A program made the translations under genes and the position numbers. 64,000 nucleotides of DNA from Acanthochlamys bracteata (lineage: Eukaryota > Streptophyta > Magnoliopsida > Pandanales > Velloziaceae): NCBI GenBank assembly GCA_019914995.1, contig CM034130.1, forward strand, positions 5,890,001-5,954,000. The letters are read 5' to 3'. The notes beneath the pieces were generated by a model. The model did not search any database and had not been told where the DNA came from. It saw only the letters and a program-made list of their open reading frames with translations. Of this stretch, positions 38,250 through 48,862 are shown one piece after another (within the stretch, counting starts at the first letter, position 1; every line of letters starts with the position of its first letter).

Positions 38250-40575
38250 AACTACATCGTCCTCGATGCTTTGCAGAGGTGGACAGAGTGGCTGGTAATT
38301 GGATTTTGTAAGCTGCTGCTCCAATGGTTTCCAAGATGAAAAATGGTCCATAATATTTATAGCGCAATTTGTGATTCCTCTGTTCTGCTACTGACGACTG
38401 TCGGTGCGGTCTGAGCTTGACAAATACACGACCCCCTTGCTTATACTACTTCTCTCTGCGTTTTCGATCTGCAAGTTGCTTTATACGATTTTGAGCCAAT
38501 GCTAGGTGTTCCCGTAGCTCACGAAGGATTGCATCTCGTTTCTTAATCTGAATCCCCACTTCATCCGAGCATAGGGAACCTATCGGAAAGGATACTAGTG
38601 GCGGGGGAGACCTGCCATAAACCGCTTCAAAGGGAGTAATTTTAGTTGCCGAATGTGTACTCGTATTGTATGAATACTCCGCCCAATGCAGCCAGTGGAT
38701 CCACTTTCGAGGGTGCTCTCCGACGAAACATCGGAGATACGTTTTTAGGCACCTATTTACCACCTCCGATTGCCCATCGGTTTGAGGGTGGTACGCTGTA
38801 CTCATGTGCAATGAGGTGCCTTGTAGTCGATGTAATTCCTTCCAAAAAGAGCTGAGAAAGATGGGGTCTCTATCCGAAACAATAGTCTCCTGGCAGCAAT
38901 GTAGGCGCACTATCTCCTTGGCGAAAAGATTGGCTATATCTACTGCTGTGTAAGGGTGTTTCAGTGTGACAAAGTGCGCATATTTGGAAAGTCGACCCAC
39001 TACCACAAGGATCACGCTCTTGCCTCGTGACATAGGTAGTCCTTCTACAAAGTCCATTGATATATCCGCCCAAATCTTCTCAGGTATAGGTAAGGGCTGT
39101 AAAAGCTCTACAGGCTTAAGGCATTCTGATTTGGCCTTAGCACAAATAGAACATACATTGATATACTTACACACATCTTTAGACATACCTGACCAGATGA
39201 ACTGTTGTGCCAATCGTTTATAAGTGCAAATTTGTCCCCCATGACCTCCCTTTGCAGAGTTATGTGCTTCAAACAATAGCTGCATCCGGAGGGAAGGTTC
39301 TTCGGGCACCCATAGCTTTCCATTGAACAAGATTAACCCGTTTACCACCTTTATGTTAGATCTTGTTCCTTGCTCAGCTGCTTGCACCAGCTCTACTCCA
39401 GACGGATCTCTCTGTTGTGCTTGCTTGAGGTCCTCCCAAAATGAGGGTTGCAAGGTTGTTAAAGTTGACAAGGATGCTTCTGGACGTCTAGACAGTACAT
39501 CTGCCACTGTATTTTGGGCACCCGATCGATAGACAATTTGGTAGTCATAACCGAGAAGCTTCACAAGCCACTTGTGTTGATCGGGAGTGGTTAGGCGCTG
39601 CTCCAATAGATACTTCAAGCTCGAGTGATCCGTCTTGATAGTGAAGCGTTGTCCCACTAAATACGGCCGCCACCGTTGCACAAGCGCCATGAGTTCCTTC
39701 TCATATGTAGATTTAGCCAATGTTGTTGCAGAAAGCGCCTTGTTAAAATAGGCTACTGGTCTATTGTTCTGTGTGAGGACAGCACCAAGTCCTCTGTTGG
39801 AAGCGTCGGTCTCCACAGTGAATGGTTGCTGGAAGTATGGTGTAATCAAAACAGGTGTGGTTGTCATTGCCTTTTTGAGTGCTTGGAAGGCTTCAGTAGC
39901 TTCTGCTGTCCAGCAAAATGAGTCCTTTTTTAGCAATGCAGTCAGTGGTGCGACAATCAGTCCATATCCCTTAACAAATCTCTGGTAATAGCCGGTTAGC
40001 CCCAAGAATCCTCTTAGCTCAATGACTGATGTAGGTATAGGCCAGTCCTGCATAGCTCGGATTTTCACTAGATCCGCTGCTATGCCATTTTCAGAAACAA
40101 TATGCCTCAGGTACTCTAATTGTTTGCATCCAAATCTGCACTTGGTCATGCTAGCATAAAGGCATTCTTTTTGTAAAACAGAAAATACCTTGGATAGGTG
40201 CTCTAAATGCTCCTCCCACGTTTTGCTGTAGACGAGTATGTCATCAAAAAACACTAGCACAAATTTTCTAAGGAAGGGATGAAAGACATCATTCATCAGT
40301 GACTGAAAAGTTGAAGGCGCATTCGTTAAACCGAAAGGCATCACTAAGAATTCGTAATGCCCCTCATGTGTCCTAAATGCAGTCTTGTGCACATCTTCCT
40401 CTCGAACTCGAATTTGATGATAGCCGGACTTCAAGTCAAGCTTCGAAAAAAACTTAGCTCCATGCAACTCGTCCAGTAGCTCATCTATTACCGGTATCGA
40501 AAATTTATCCTTTACCGTAATATCATTAAGGGCTTTATAGTCTACACAAAATCTCCATGAACCATCCTTCTTTTA
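38250..40575 (-). pseudogene. Gypsy pol: reverse transcriptase, RNase H, integrase
   Basis: Open from about 40570 to a stop at 38446. RT: FFSKLDLKSGYHQIRV, VMPFGLTNAPSTFQ, and FFDDILVYS (FDD variant of YxDD). RNase H: ETDASNRGLGAVL and then DHSSLKYL. Integrase: zinc region H..H..C.ICAKAKSEC, then DISMDFVEG, SDRDPIF and YHPQTDGQSEVVNR (Asp, Asp, Glu present). A TAG at 38446 replaces a sense codon; beyond it the frame still reads VFVKLRPHRQS, the integrase C-terminal segment, to about 38250. No chromodomain is seen. A one-base deletion in an A run near 40574 separates this frame from the protease frame. Confidence 0.93.
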
Positions 40576-41363
40576 ACCAAGAGCACGGGTGATGAAAAAG
40601 CTGAATGGCTTGGTCTAATTATTCCTTGAGAGAGCATTTCCCTCACTGCCCTCTCGATTTCTGTTTTCTGCATATAAGGATAACGGTAGGGTCGGCTGTT
40701 AGCAGGAGCCGATCCAGGCAGTAGGGGAATTCCACGATCGTGGAAGCGTTTTGGAGGCAACCTGCAGATGCTTCTGAAGACAGCTTCATACTTCCCGAGT
40801 AACAACGTCAAGTCTGCAGGTAGATCCACTTGTTCTTCCTGACTTAATGCTGCAGCTTGCTGGACTTCCTGCAACCTCAGCGAGCAAAGTGTGGTCTTAA
40901 AGTTCAACCCAGTCAGCTGCGATACTTGGCCGCCTTTTATTCCATGCAAAACGTATTCACGCCCTTGTAGAGTGAAGCGCATTTCTGATTTTTTATAGTT
41001 GCTCAAGATATCCCCTAAGCTCTCAAGCCATTGGATGCCTAGTACCAAGTCCATGCCCACTAAAGGAAATGGGTAAGCATCGACATTTAGTTCCACCCCT
41101 TGAATGGATAGTGGTATCCTCTTATGGATTACCTCAATAGAATGAGCGTGCCCATCCGCGAGTTCTACCTTTAGCGGCCGCACGAGAGTGGCAACCATCC
41201 TTAAGTGTTTGGTGAGTCTATCCGATATGAAGTTGTGTGTGCTTCCCGAATCTATAAGTATAAACACTTCTTGCTTTTTAATCTTGCCAGCTACTCTGAG
41301 GGTTTGTGGTCCGACCAATCCATGCATAGCGCTAAGGGACAAAGTGGCATCTTCCTCTAACAA
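40542..41363 (-). pseudogene. Gypsy protease and RT N-terminus
   Basis: 273 codons from LEEDATLSLSAMHGLVGP. ILIDSGSTHNFISD is the retropepsin active site and is intact. RPYRYPYMQKTEIERAVREM and SPVLLVK follow, the start of RT. The frame is lost at an AAAAG run near 40574. Its start overlaps the gag frame by seven bases; the join needs one extra base near 41385, which could be a mutation. Confidence 0.9.
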
Positions 41364-42616
41364 CTCCTCCTCCGTAGCAATCTCATCTCCTCCTGTGGCT
41401 CACTGTTCACAGCGATAGAGTATAGACGAGTGGTACATTTATGTCCACGGTCATACTTTTCATCGCAATAAAAACATAAACCTTTAGCTCGCCGATTGTT
41501 GATCTCTGTTACCGATAGGCTGGAACTTTTTGGCCGAACATTCTGTCCTGTAGTACTAGAGCCACCTGATAGAGTTGCGCTGGTCCTAGGCAAGGTAGCT
41601 GGTTGGTTCCCTCTTAGAGGAGCGCTCTGTCTATTACGAGTAGTACTCATCTCGGTAGCTGTTTTGTGATCATTCATCCTTGCCAATAAATAAGTTGTTT
41701 GCAAGTCCTTCGGCTGAGATGTCATGACGTCCATTGCCAGCTTTCTCGATAGGCCACCACAGAAGCGTCCTATTAAATCAGTCTCAGAAGTAGGCGGTAG
41801 ACGAGTCCTCAATTCTTCAAACTCTGCCAAGTAGTCGCTCAATGATCCGGTTTGCTGCAATTGCTGCATGGAAAAGCTAGGATTTCCAAAGGCCAGAGGT
41901 CTAAACCTTCTCAAGACGCCTTCCTTCATTTCCTCCCACGTATGTTGCGGTTTGTCCCTTTCATAACTTTGGTACCACCTGCTAGCTTCACTTTGCAAAT
42001 ACATGGTGGCTATTCCTACCTTCTCCCAGTGAGGTGTTTGATAAAATCTGAAATATCTGTCTGCAGCAAAAATCCATTCATTTGGTTCGGATCCATCAAA
42101 GTAAAGAAACTTATGTCTTTCTCTAGAGATAGAGGGAGCCCTCTCTAAGTAATGGTGTGTATTTTGGTTCTGATTACTGATAGTTGGATAAGACTGGGTT
42201 GAGTGGAATTTCTTAGTTTGGTTGCTGTAGGGAATCTGGCTTGAAGAACTTTCTGGCTTATGTGGAAAAGGGTGGTGTTTGTGTGGAGCAGGTGGTGTTT
42301 GTGGCCAATAATGATCTTGGTTGTTAGGAGTGGGAGTGTGAGGGTTTACGTAAGCCTTGGTTGAGTGGTTCACGGTTTGCTGATTGGCAAGATCAATTGC
42401 CTTGGTCTGTTGCATCCCAAAAACCACCTCAGTCAGTTGTGCAAGCCCGTCCATTAAGAAATCCATTCGTTCTCGTGTGCTAGGCTCTTCGCTACGCTTC
42501 CTTAGATGTTCAGGTGATGGCGATGGTGTCCTTTGCTGGAGCTTTTCAGTAGTGACGGACGATGCTGGTTCTCGGTCCCTTGGTGAAACCGGAACAGCCG
42601 TTTCTTGATTCTTCAT
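41357..42616 (-). CDS. Gypsy gag
   Basis: 419 codons; the start ATG is four bases from the primer site. A Pro/Ser/His-rich N-terminal third (to about residue 150), then the retrotrans_gag core (FDGSEPNEWIFAADRYF, AFGNPSFSMQQLQQTGSLSDY, LIGRFCGGL) and a nucleocapsid segment CFYCDEKYDRGHKC, a complete CCHC knuckle. It ends after a frame change into RLLRRRSC. The ORF is open throughout the conserved domains. Confidence 0.92.
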   Translation of the reverse strand: MKNQETAVPVSPRDREPASSVTTEKLQQRTPSPSPEHLRKRSEEPSTRERMDFLMDGLAQLTEVVFGMQQTKAIDLANQQTVNHSTKAYVNPHTPTPNNQDHYWPQTPPAPHKHHPFPHKPESSSSQIPYSNQTKKFHSTQSYPTISNQNQNTHHYLERAPSISRERHKFLYFDGSEPNEWIFAADRYFRFYQTPHWEKVGIATMYLQSEASRWYQSYERDKPQHTWEEMKEGVLRRFRPLAFGNPSFSMQQLQQTGSLSDYLAEFEELRTRLPPTSETDLIGRFCGGLSRKLAMDVMTSQPKDLQTTYLLARMNDHKTATEMSTTRNRQSAPLRGNQPATLPRTSATLSGGSSTTGQNVRPKSSSLSVTEINNRRAKGLCFYCDEKYDRGHKCTTRLYSIAVNSEPQEEMRLLRRRSC

Positions 42617-42619
42617 GGT

Positions 42620-42635
42620 CCCGGCAACGGAACCA
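42620..42635 (-). other. Primer binding site, tRNA-Glu
   Basis: On the - strand TGGTTCCGTTGCCGGG, complementary to the 3' end of plant tRNA-Glu, begins two bases after the LTR. Confidence 0.85.
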
Positions 42636-42637
42636 GT

Positions 42638-43176
42638 TGATACACCTTAAGGGCTTCTACGATAGCTAATTAAAACTAGATCTAATAAGTATACTAATTT
42701 GTCAAAAACTGCCTGCATCCTCTATGGGATATGCCTTTATTTATACTCGAAGAGTTACTACACAATTGCAATTCCTTTCTACTATAAACACTTTCCTCAA
42801 GGAAAGTTTTATTAAACTAAAACTCAAAGAGTCCCTATGGACCTAAAATACTTAAGATAACAAACTCTGGACACTTGGGTGCATTGCACCTGCACTCGGG
42901 TACAAGTGCTTGGCGCCAAGGAGACCATTCAAATGGTGTCCTGGCGCCGGAAGCTGCACCATGCTCCTAGCCTATATCCAATGCAACCCAATGTGTCCAT
43001 TCTCTGACTGTTTTCATGGGTCACACCCTGGACATGCCTGGCAGCCAGCGATCCTCCGGCGAACTCTCCGGCTCCGACGAGGCTGTTCTCCTTCTTTCTC
43101 ATTTGCCTCCTCTGCCTGCTGTCCATCAGATGAGCAATCTTCCTTGCTGGAATCTCTTTCTATGCCAAGTATATCA
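42638..43176 (-). repeat. 5' LTR of the - strand gypsy
   Basis: TGATACACCTTAAGGGC to GCCAAGTATATCA; pairs with 37694-38232. Apparent ORFs in it and its partner (for example 42910-43206, 37966-38247) are shared non-coding LTR sequence. Confidence 0.95.
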
Positions 43177-43860
43177 TTTTTGTCCATTAGTTTTGCAGAG
43201 AAGTGATTTGCCTTCATGGATGCCCGCCCTCAATAGTCTCAAGCCGTGACTCGATATGTCCTAGTTCTTATGAAAAGAAGTGCACCATACAAGGAATGGA
43301 TTTGAATATAAGATCGAGATATCACCCTCAAATAGACAGCAGTCGGAGTTTGTCAACAGAGGGTTAGAGAAGTATTTACGATGTTTCATTAGAGAAAACC
43401 CAAAGAAATGGGTAAGATGGCTGTACTAGGCGGAAATCTGACATATAAGCCAAATGAACTAGGGGTATAGGTATGAGAGTGAGATGTTATTCTCTGCATT
43501 TTATGCTTTTATTTATCTAGAACTCAAATAGAATGAAGCAACATGCGGATAGATCCCTTAGGGATAAGCATGATAAACTAGGTGATCGAATGTTTCTTAA
43601 ACTTTGGCCACATCGTCAATCAACGACCTTTGAAAGACAAAACCACAAGGTGACACTCAGATTTTACAGTACCTACTAGATAGTTGAAGCAGTTGCGCCT
43701 GCGCAGGCTCGACCTACCTCATAGGGAGCAATACACCCGTGTTCATGTTTCTCAATTGAAGGATGCTAGCAGCGTCTACCAGATTTCGAGTGGGAGGTGT
43801 TTATTAATGATGCCTTACCGGATTTAGGCCTTGAACATGTTACAGTTCGAGATAACCTCG
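43177..43860 (+). pseudogene. Gypsy integrase relic, C-terminal part
   Basis: It resumes after the insertion with FCREVICLHG and SIVSSRDSI, the second catalytic Asp context, near 43195-43250. YHPQIDS follows near 43323 (usual YHPQTDGQSE, with the catalytic Glu region decayed). GDRMFLKLWPHRQST is near 43585, the integrase C-terminal SH3-like segment. Stops are scattered. Confidence 0.8.
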
Positions 43861-43869
43861 AAGCCATGG

Positions 43870-44547
43870 AGCTTAGGACTAAGAACTAGACAATAAAAGT
43901 GCTAAAAATAAAATTGAAGCTGAAATAAAATAATGTACGATCGAGTTCCTAAGCTAAAATAATTGGCCAATCACTTAAGATTTAACATCTTTCACTTATA
44001 AGTACATACACATTCCAGCACCCAACTAATGTGAAATTATTAAGAAGTATAGACTATTAAGCCCAATAAGTTAGAGTTCACTTAACCCAACTCAAGGCAA
44101 ATTGTTGGCCCATCTCCAAGTTAGCTAGCTCGTTTTTTATTCAGGCACCATCCATAAACCGCTTATCTACTAACCCAGACCTAACCCAATTTGAAGGCCT
44201 AATAAATACACAATCTTCATGTTTATACTAGATGTAACATCCTTATTTAATAGCTTGGTCCTCACTAGAGTCCCTAAGCTACTCAAGTTCCTTCTAGTTG
44301 GAACTCTTAGACAATATGCACTTCCTAAGGAAGCTAACTCCTATTACAACTAATGAGAGACGACTTCCAATTAGACACAACACTTCTATTACAACCAACG
44401 CAGAATACTATCTAACATGACTAACTATGCTGCAGCACAAGAAGCTTCATACTATTATTTGACATGCATTCTTGCGTCGTACGCAATTGCTTATCCGGGA
44501 CTATAGTCTGCTGCTCCTCCTAAGCACTGGACGGTCACTCTCATCCC
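43870..44547. other. 3' untranslated region of the + strand gypsy
   Basis: Non-coding sequence between the integrase relic and the 3' LTR. No clear polypurine tract is left. Confidence 0.5.
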
Positions 44548-44936
44548 TGATAGAGGACAAGGCCGTCTTTCCGAGGGGAAGAGAATGATCTATAAGGAGA
44601 ACTTTTCCAAGTGGAGACGATAGAAGGAAGAACTTGCCTTAAGCAAAGACCAGATAGAAGATGTATGACTTGTCTTAGCTACTATGTCTTAAGTAGTTAA
44701 ATGCATTTAGGATTCTAGTATTTGATTTCCAAGTCTGAGTAAAAGTAGCTCTAGTTTAGAAGAAGTTGTATTAGGACTATAACACTAGTCGAGAGCCTCT
44801 GGTATAAATAACTAACTAAGTGCCTTATATTAGACATAGGAAGGAATAATCTCGATTTCTTCTTTTAATTTATAGTTCTAGTTTTAATTAGATAGAATTT
44901 AGCTACGTGCTGCTATGATCCAAGCGGTTCGTATCA
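44548..44936 (+). repeat. 3' LTR of the + strand gypsy
   Basis: Starts TGATAGAGGACAAGG and ends GTTCGTATCA. At 389 bp it is longer than the 5' copy because of indels. It is substantially diverged from the 5' copy, so this is the oldest readable layer of the nest. Confidence 0.82.
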
Positions 44937-46092
44937 GATCGCAACTTCAAGATATATGTTTCCCTTTCTGTTATTTGTCTTTATTTTGCAGGTCGTTTGA
45001 TATTGAAGTATACTGGATTATTAAAGGCAGATAATATTAAGTCGTAAAAGATGTAATATAGGGACGATTGGGTATATGATATTTCACCTTTTGTTGCTTT
45101 CATGGATTGAGTTTGAACAAGAAAATATATTTGATGGCAATATTTCTTCCACCAACCAAATTGGTCCTACAGTACTTCCATAAATTTCATGAGGAGCTAT
45201 TGTCGAAATCCTACTGTCAAGTAGTACTTAATGGCCCTTCTTGTTCTCAAGGTTTATCAGCTGCAAGACAGTGATACTATTTATAATAATATTACTTTAG
45301 TATGAATTTGGAGCGTTATAGACATATCGCCATAAGCTGTTAGGTGCAATGTTGAAAGGCGGTAGAAAGGAAGCAACTCTATTGAAGACCGTAAAAACTA
45401 ACCAAAAACAATTCAATATATGTCTGTGTTCAAATACATGCTTGAAAATCCCCATATATGAGTCTTCTTTGCAACAAACTGTGCACTCTAAGTAGAATTT
45501 TCTGTAATTTCTCTAGTGTTTTGATTTATAAAGAACTGGGCTGATAAATTTTTATTTCAGGGCGTTTCTGGCTGTCTTCTGGTGCTAACATTTTCTTAAA
45601 ATCTTTGCTTAATTTACTCTTTTACGTCTACCTTCTTGTGCTAGTGTTACGGATTAACCTCATGCACGTACATGTTTTTATGGTTTCCTATGAATATATG
45701 TGCTCCCTTCTTACTTACTATCTTAGAACGTCAAGCAATACTATATATTTTTAATCAATTAATTTGTATCTTATCGCAAACAAGCATCTATGTTGTGGCC
45801 ATTTAGAAGTGGGGAAGAATACGAGCACTAGGGTTTACCGATTATTCGATTAGTTCTTCACCTACTTTTACTGGCTTATAATGTTGCGGCCTTTTGAAAG
45901 AAGTTTTCAGTTTAGAATCAAAGTTCTCATGGCTACTTCAACATCAAGATTTGCTAATACTTGCCTGAAACCAGTCTGGAAGTTTTTCAGTTTGGAATCA
46001 AAGTTCTCATAGCCTTTCATCTCATAGCACTGATCCTTGCGTTCTTCTCTGCATCGACATGTCATCTTCTGAAGGGACCAGTCTCTAGCCAA
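44937..46092. other. Unassigned intergenic sequence with an imperfect direct repeat
   Basis: No frame with a known domain. An imperfect ~33-bp direct repeat (TTTCAGTTTAGAATCAAAGT at about 45904 and TTTCAGTTTGGAATCAAAGT at about 45985) has a period of about 80 bases. Confidence 0.5.
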
Positions 46093-46097
46093 GACTG

Positions 46098-46485
46098 TGA
46101 TACACTATGGGCATTTAATTATCCAAGGCTCGAATTTTATTTATAAAAGTTTGAAGTTTGAATTTTATTAGAAGTGTTTAAAATTTAGTAGAAAACTTTA
46201 TAGTAAAAATTTTATATAGAGATTAATTCTTATAAAAGAAGACTCTACCTTACATGGTAAGAGATTAATATTAAGTGTCCAGATTAGGTTGAAATCATAA
46301 TCTTAGTAGACTTATAGTATAGTTAGAACTTTGGTAATTAGTTTTAGCTATAAATAAGAGTGCTTACATTCATTAAAAGTCATAAAGGAAGAATTGAATA
46401 GTTATTTTATTTTAGTTTTATCTTTAATTTCTTAACTATCTAGCATTAGAATAGTTTTGCGGTTCATGTGATACGAATCGTAGCA
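46098..46485 (+). repeat. 5' LTR of the short LTR element
   Basis: Starts TGATACACTATGGGC and ends GAATCGTAGCA. TATAAATAAGAG near 46350 is a TATA-box candidate. Confidence 0.85.
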
Positions 46486-46500
46486 ATTGGTATCAGATCG
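46486..46500 (+). other. Primer binding site of the short LTR element
   Basis: ATTGGTATCAGATCG, tRNA-Met type, right after the 5' LTR. Confidence 0.82.
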
Positions 46501-47213
46501 GTCGATCGCACCCTCACTATCTTGCCTACTACAATGTCTCTGTGGTACGAATAATAATTTCATAGATATATGATTCTAATCCTTATCAGTAATACTGTCA
46601 GCAATATTCATAGCAATTTTATCAACTATGTGCATGAAGTTCTACTCAGTAAGAATATGAAAGCTAGCAATATTATACCGTGTCTCAATCTCAAGATAAG
46701 GTTGATATGCTTAATCGATTATCAGACCCTCAGATATACGCATGTCTAAAAGAGTTACGAAACAGTACCGCAAGATTTTAGAAATTGATCGAAAACGTCT
46801 TTCGATATTGGACACTAAGGAGACGCACTTACAACAGGCATACTCCATGTCTCAACATCAACACTAACCAATAACAACTCAAATGCAAAACACAACTCAA
46901 CCATAGGTACAAAATCTTCCTCTACAAAATTCACCACAGGTGGATAAGAATTACAATAATGAGCGACTTATTGAGGAAAGCATATCCATTATATTGGAAT
47001 TGATAATTTTTAACGAATATTCTCTTTTATGATTAATTCTACTATATTTTGGTTGGACCGTACAATAAAGGAATCTCAACGTATGTTGGTTGTCGTATAA
47101 TGCTTGCTAATATTGTCCAAATACTTATTTATTAGTCTGACGAATTCAAACTTCTGAAGTATCAATTTCTATCAACCTTGAGGGCAAGGTTGGTTTTCGG
47201 GAGGGAGCAAAAA

Positions 47214-47611
47214 TTTCACACTATGAGCATCAAGCTATCCAAGGCTCGTATTTTATCTATAAGAGCTTGGAGTTTGAATTTTATTAGAAGTGTATGAGTT
47301 TTAGTAAAACATTATTATTTGTTTATGTAATAAGAATTCTATATAGAGATGGATTCCTATAAAAAAAGACTCTACCTTTTATGAAAAGATATTAGTATTA
47401 AGTGTCCAAATTAGATTGAAATCTTAATCTTAGCAAAGTTATAGTATAGGTATAACTTTGGTTATAAGTTTTAGTTATAACTAGGAGTGCTTGTATTCAT
47501 TAAAGGTCATAAAGGAAGAATTGAATTAGTTACTCTCTAGTTTTATCTTTAGTTTCTTCGTTATCTAGCATTAGAACAATTCTGCAGTTTGTGTGATCAC
47601 GAGTCGTAATA
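47214..47611 (+). repeat. 3' LTR of the short LTR element
   Basis: Shares CTATCCAAGGCTCG, TTGAATTTTATTAGAAGTGT and GTCATAAAGGAAGAATTGAA with the 5' LTR. Both ends are decayed (TTTCACACTATG at the start, GTCGTAATA at the end). Confidence 0.83.
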
Positions 47612-47616
47612 GATTG

Positions 47617-48294
47617 CTTTGCTCAGCACAATCTCACCAGTACATATAAATTTACTTCCAGAATAATTTTGCTACTGCGGATGTGTGTGTACTCTTACCA
47701 TGTACTAAGTTTTTCATACACAACTGTCCTGTTCAAATATAACATTTGTTTTTTTGTCTATTGCAGGTGTAAGAGTTGCCATTAAGTGTAGCAATAGCAT
47801 TGACAAACATCAATGGCTACTTTGAGCACCAAATGCCTGATTCAAACTATTTGACAAATTCGCCTTCTACCAGGTGCCAAGCAGTTCTTCTCGGAGGGCC
47901 TAAACAAATTTGTGCTTTCAATAGGAACACGTTTCTGACATTATTTCAAAACAAGAATATTCAACCATGTTCTGTACTTTATCAACCCCACTATAATTCT
48001 TCAACTCTTCGTGCTCTACCAAGGTTGTACATCAAACACCGAAGGACATAAAAACCCACAAACACCACCAAAGAAACGATTCAAATAGTGCTAGAATACC
48101 ACCACTATCACAATCAGCTTTCTCTTTCTTATGGGATTTTCCTCCAAGCTTCTTCTTTCGGATTATTCCCATCAATGCAATCCCATGATGAAGCAATCAC
48201 GCTCTATGTAATAATTTAGCAGTATAGACATCTTCATATGTAGGAACATATGTCTATATATATATGCAGTAATTTCACCTTACTATATTGAATA
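47617..48294. other. Unassigned sequence with a possible exon remnant
   Basis: A splice-acceptor-like TCTATTGCAG ends at 47766. A 91-codon + strand frame (47776-48051) and other short frames cross the next 280 bases. None carries a domain I recognise, and the base composition is slightly less AT-rich than the flanks. It could be a last exon plus 3' UTR of a decayed host gene or part of a mobile element. A short TATATA run lies near 48254-48264. Confidence 0.4.
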
Positions 48295-48796
48295 GGTTTA
48301 TGCAAATGTGGCAAATTCGGACCGGATCATTTAGGTCGATCCAAAAATCATTGATCCGAAAGTCAAATCGATCTAAATTTATAAATAATCTGTCTATGTA
48401 ATCAATTCGATTGACCCGAATCGATTCAGACGGGTTCCGAGTTGACCCGGTTGAGTAGGTCAACCTGAAAGTTTTATAAAAAACTAAAGATTTATACAAT
48501 ATACAAGTTGAGCCACCGAGGTTCGTTTGCCGATGACAGAAACAACGGCATCAATCTGATCATGGGACCATCCCTCAAACCTCGATCAGTCATCATCGAT
48601 TTCTTCGAGCCTAGACTCAATCACCAAAGCGGAGAACTGAGGCTGCCGTGGACTGAATCGAAGTGAAGATTTATCACTGGCGGCAAGGAATTCTTGAGAG
48701 ATTTGAGTAGCTCGGAGATATCCTCCTCCATGTGACGAAAGCCCCTATGATCAGTAGCACGCTCTAGCCAACTCGAAACCTTAAGAGTCGGTCGAT

Positions 48797-48862
48797 CAAC
48801 CAATCAATCAATCAATTTCTACAATCGATGAATTAGACAAGAGAGAGAGAGAGAGAGAGAAA
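48797..48862. repeat. Simple repeats beside the HSP20 fragment
   Basis: A short (TCAA)n run at about 48797-48816 and a GA run at 48841-48860 lie between the HSP20 fragment and the unassigned leftward frame at 48621-48803 (60 codons, no known domain). Confidence 0.75.

Larger units (their letters stand above)
37694..43176 (-). mobile_element. Ty3/gypsy retrotransposon, nearly intact
   Basis: Two LTRs of exactly 539 bp (37694-38232 and 42638-43176) start TGATGCACC/TGATACACC and end AAGTATATCA. A tRNA-Glu primer site follows the right LTR, and a G-rich polypurine tract (GGGGAGGGGAA on -) precedes the left one. Reading leftward the order is gag, protease, RT, RNase H, integrase. Only two single-base deletions and one premature stop break the polyprotein, and the LTRs are very similar, so this is among the youngest insertions. 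The 5-bp duplication is not clear (CATAC left, TTTTT right). Confidence 0.93.
21782..44936 (+). mobile_element. Decayed Ty3/gypsy element hosting nested insertions
   Basis: Both LTRs begin TGATAG and end TATTA/TATCA (21782-22122 and 44548-44936). They share long stretches such as AAGATGTATGACTTGTC and GGATTCTAGTATTTGAT. A tRNA-Met type primer site follows the left LTR. Between the LTRs lie gag, protease, RT, RNase H and integrase relics in order on the + strand. They are interrupted by a copia-family LTR with its own nested copia (23519-35597) and by a - strand gypsy (37694-43176). No matching 5-bp duplication was found at its ends (TAGAC left, GATCG right). Confidence 0.85.
46098..47611 (+). 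mobile_element. Short non-coding LTR retrotransposon (TRIM-like or deleted gypsy)
   Basis: Two LTRs (46098-46485 and 47214-47611, about 390 bp) flank only ~730 bases. A tRNA-Met type primer site (ATTGGTATCAGATCG) follows the first LTR. A purine-rich CGGGAGGGAGCAAAAA precedes the second. Flanks GACTG (46093-46097) and GATTG (47612-47616) are a one-mismatch target duplication. The inside has no gag or pol motif; its 3' end CCTTGAGGGCAAGGTTGG recalls the 3' end of gypsy internal regions, which suggests a deletion derivative that relies on other elements. Confidence 0.87.

Noticed and set aside
38646..42608. Many + strand frames (for example 38966-39223, 41852-42148, 42384-42608)
   Set aside because: Shadows of the - strand gypsy gag and pol genes.
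47776..48051. 91-codon frame as a named gene
   Set aside because: No recognisable domain or family motif. Reported only as unassigned sequence.
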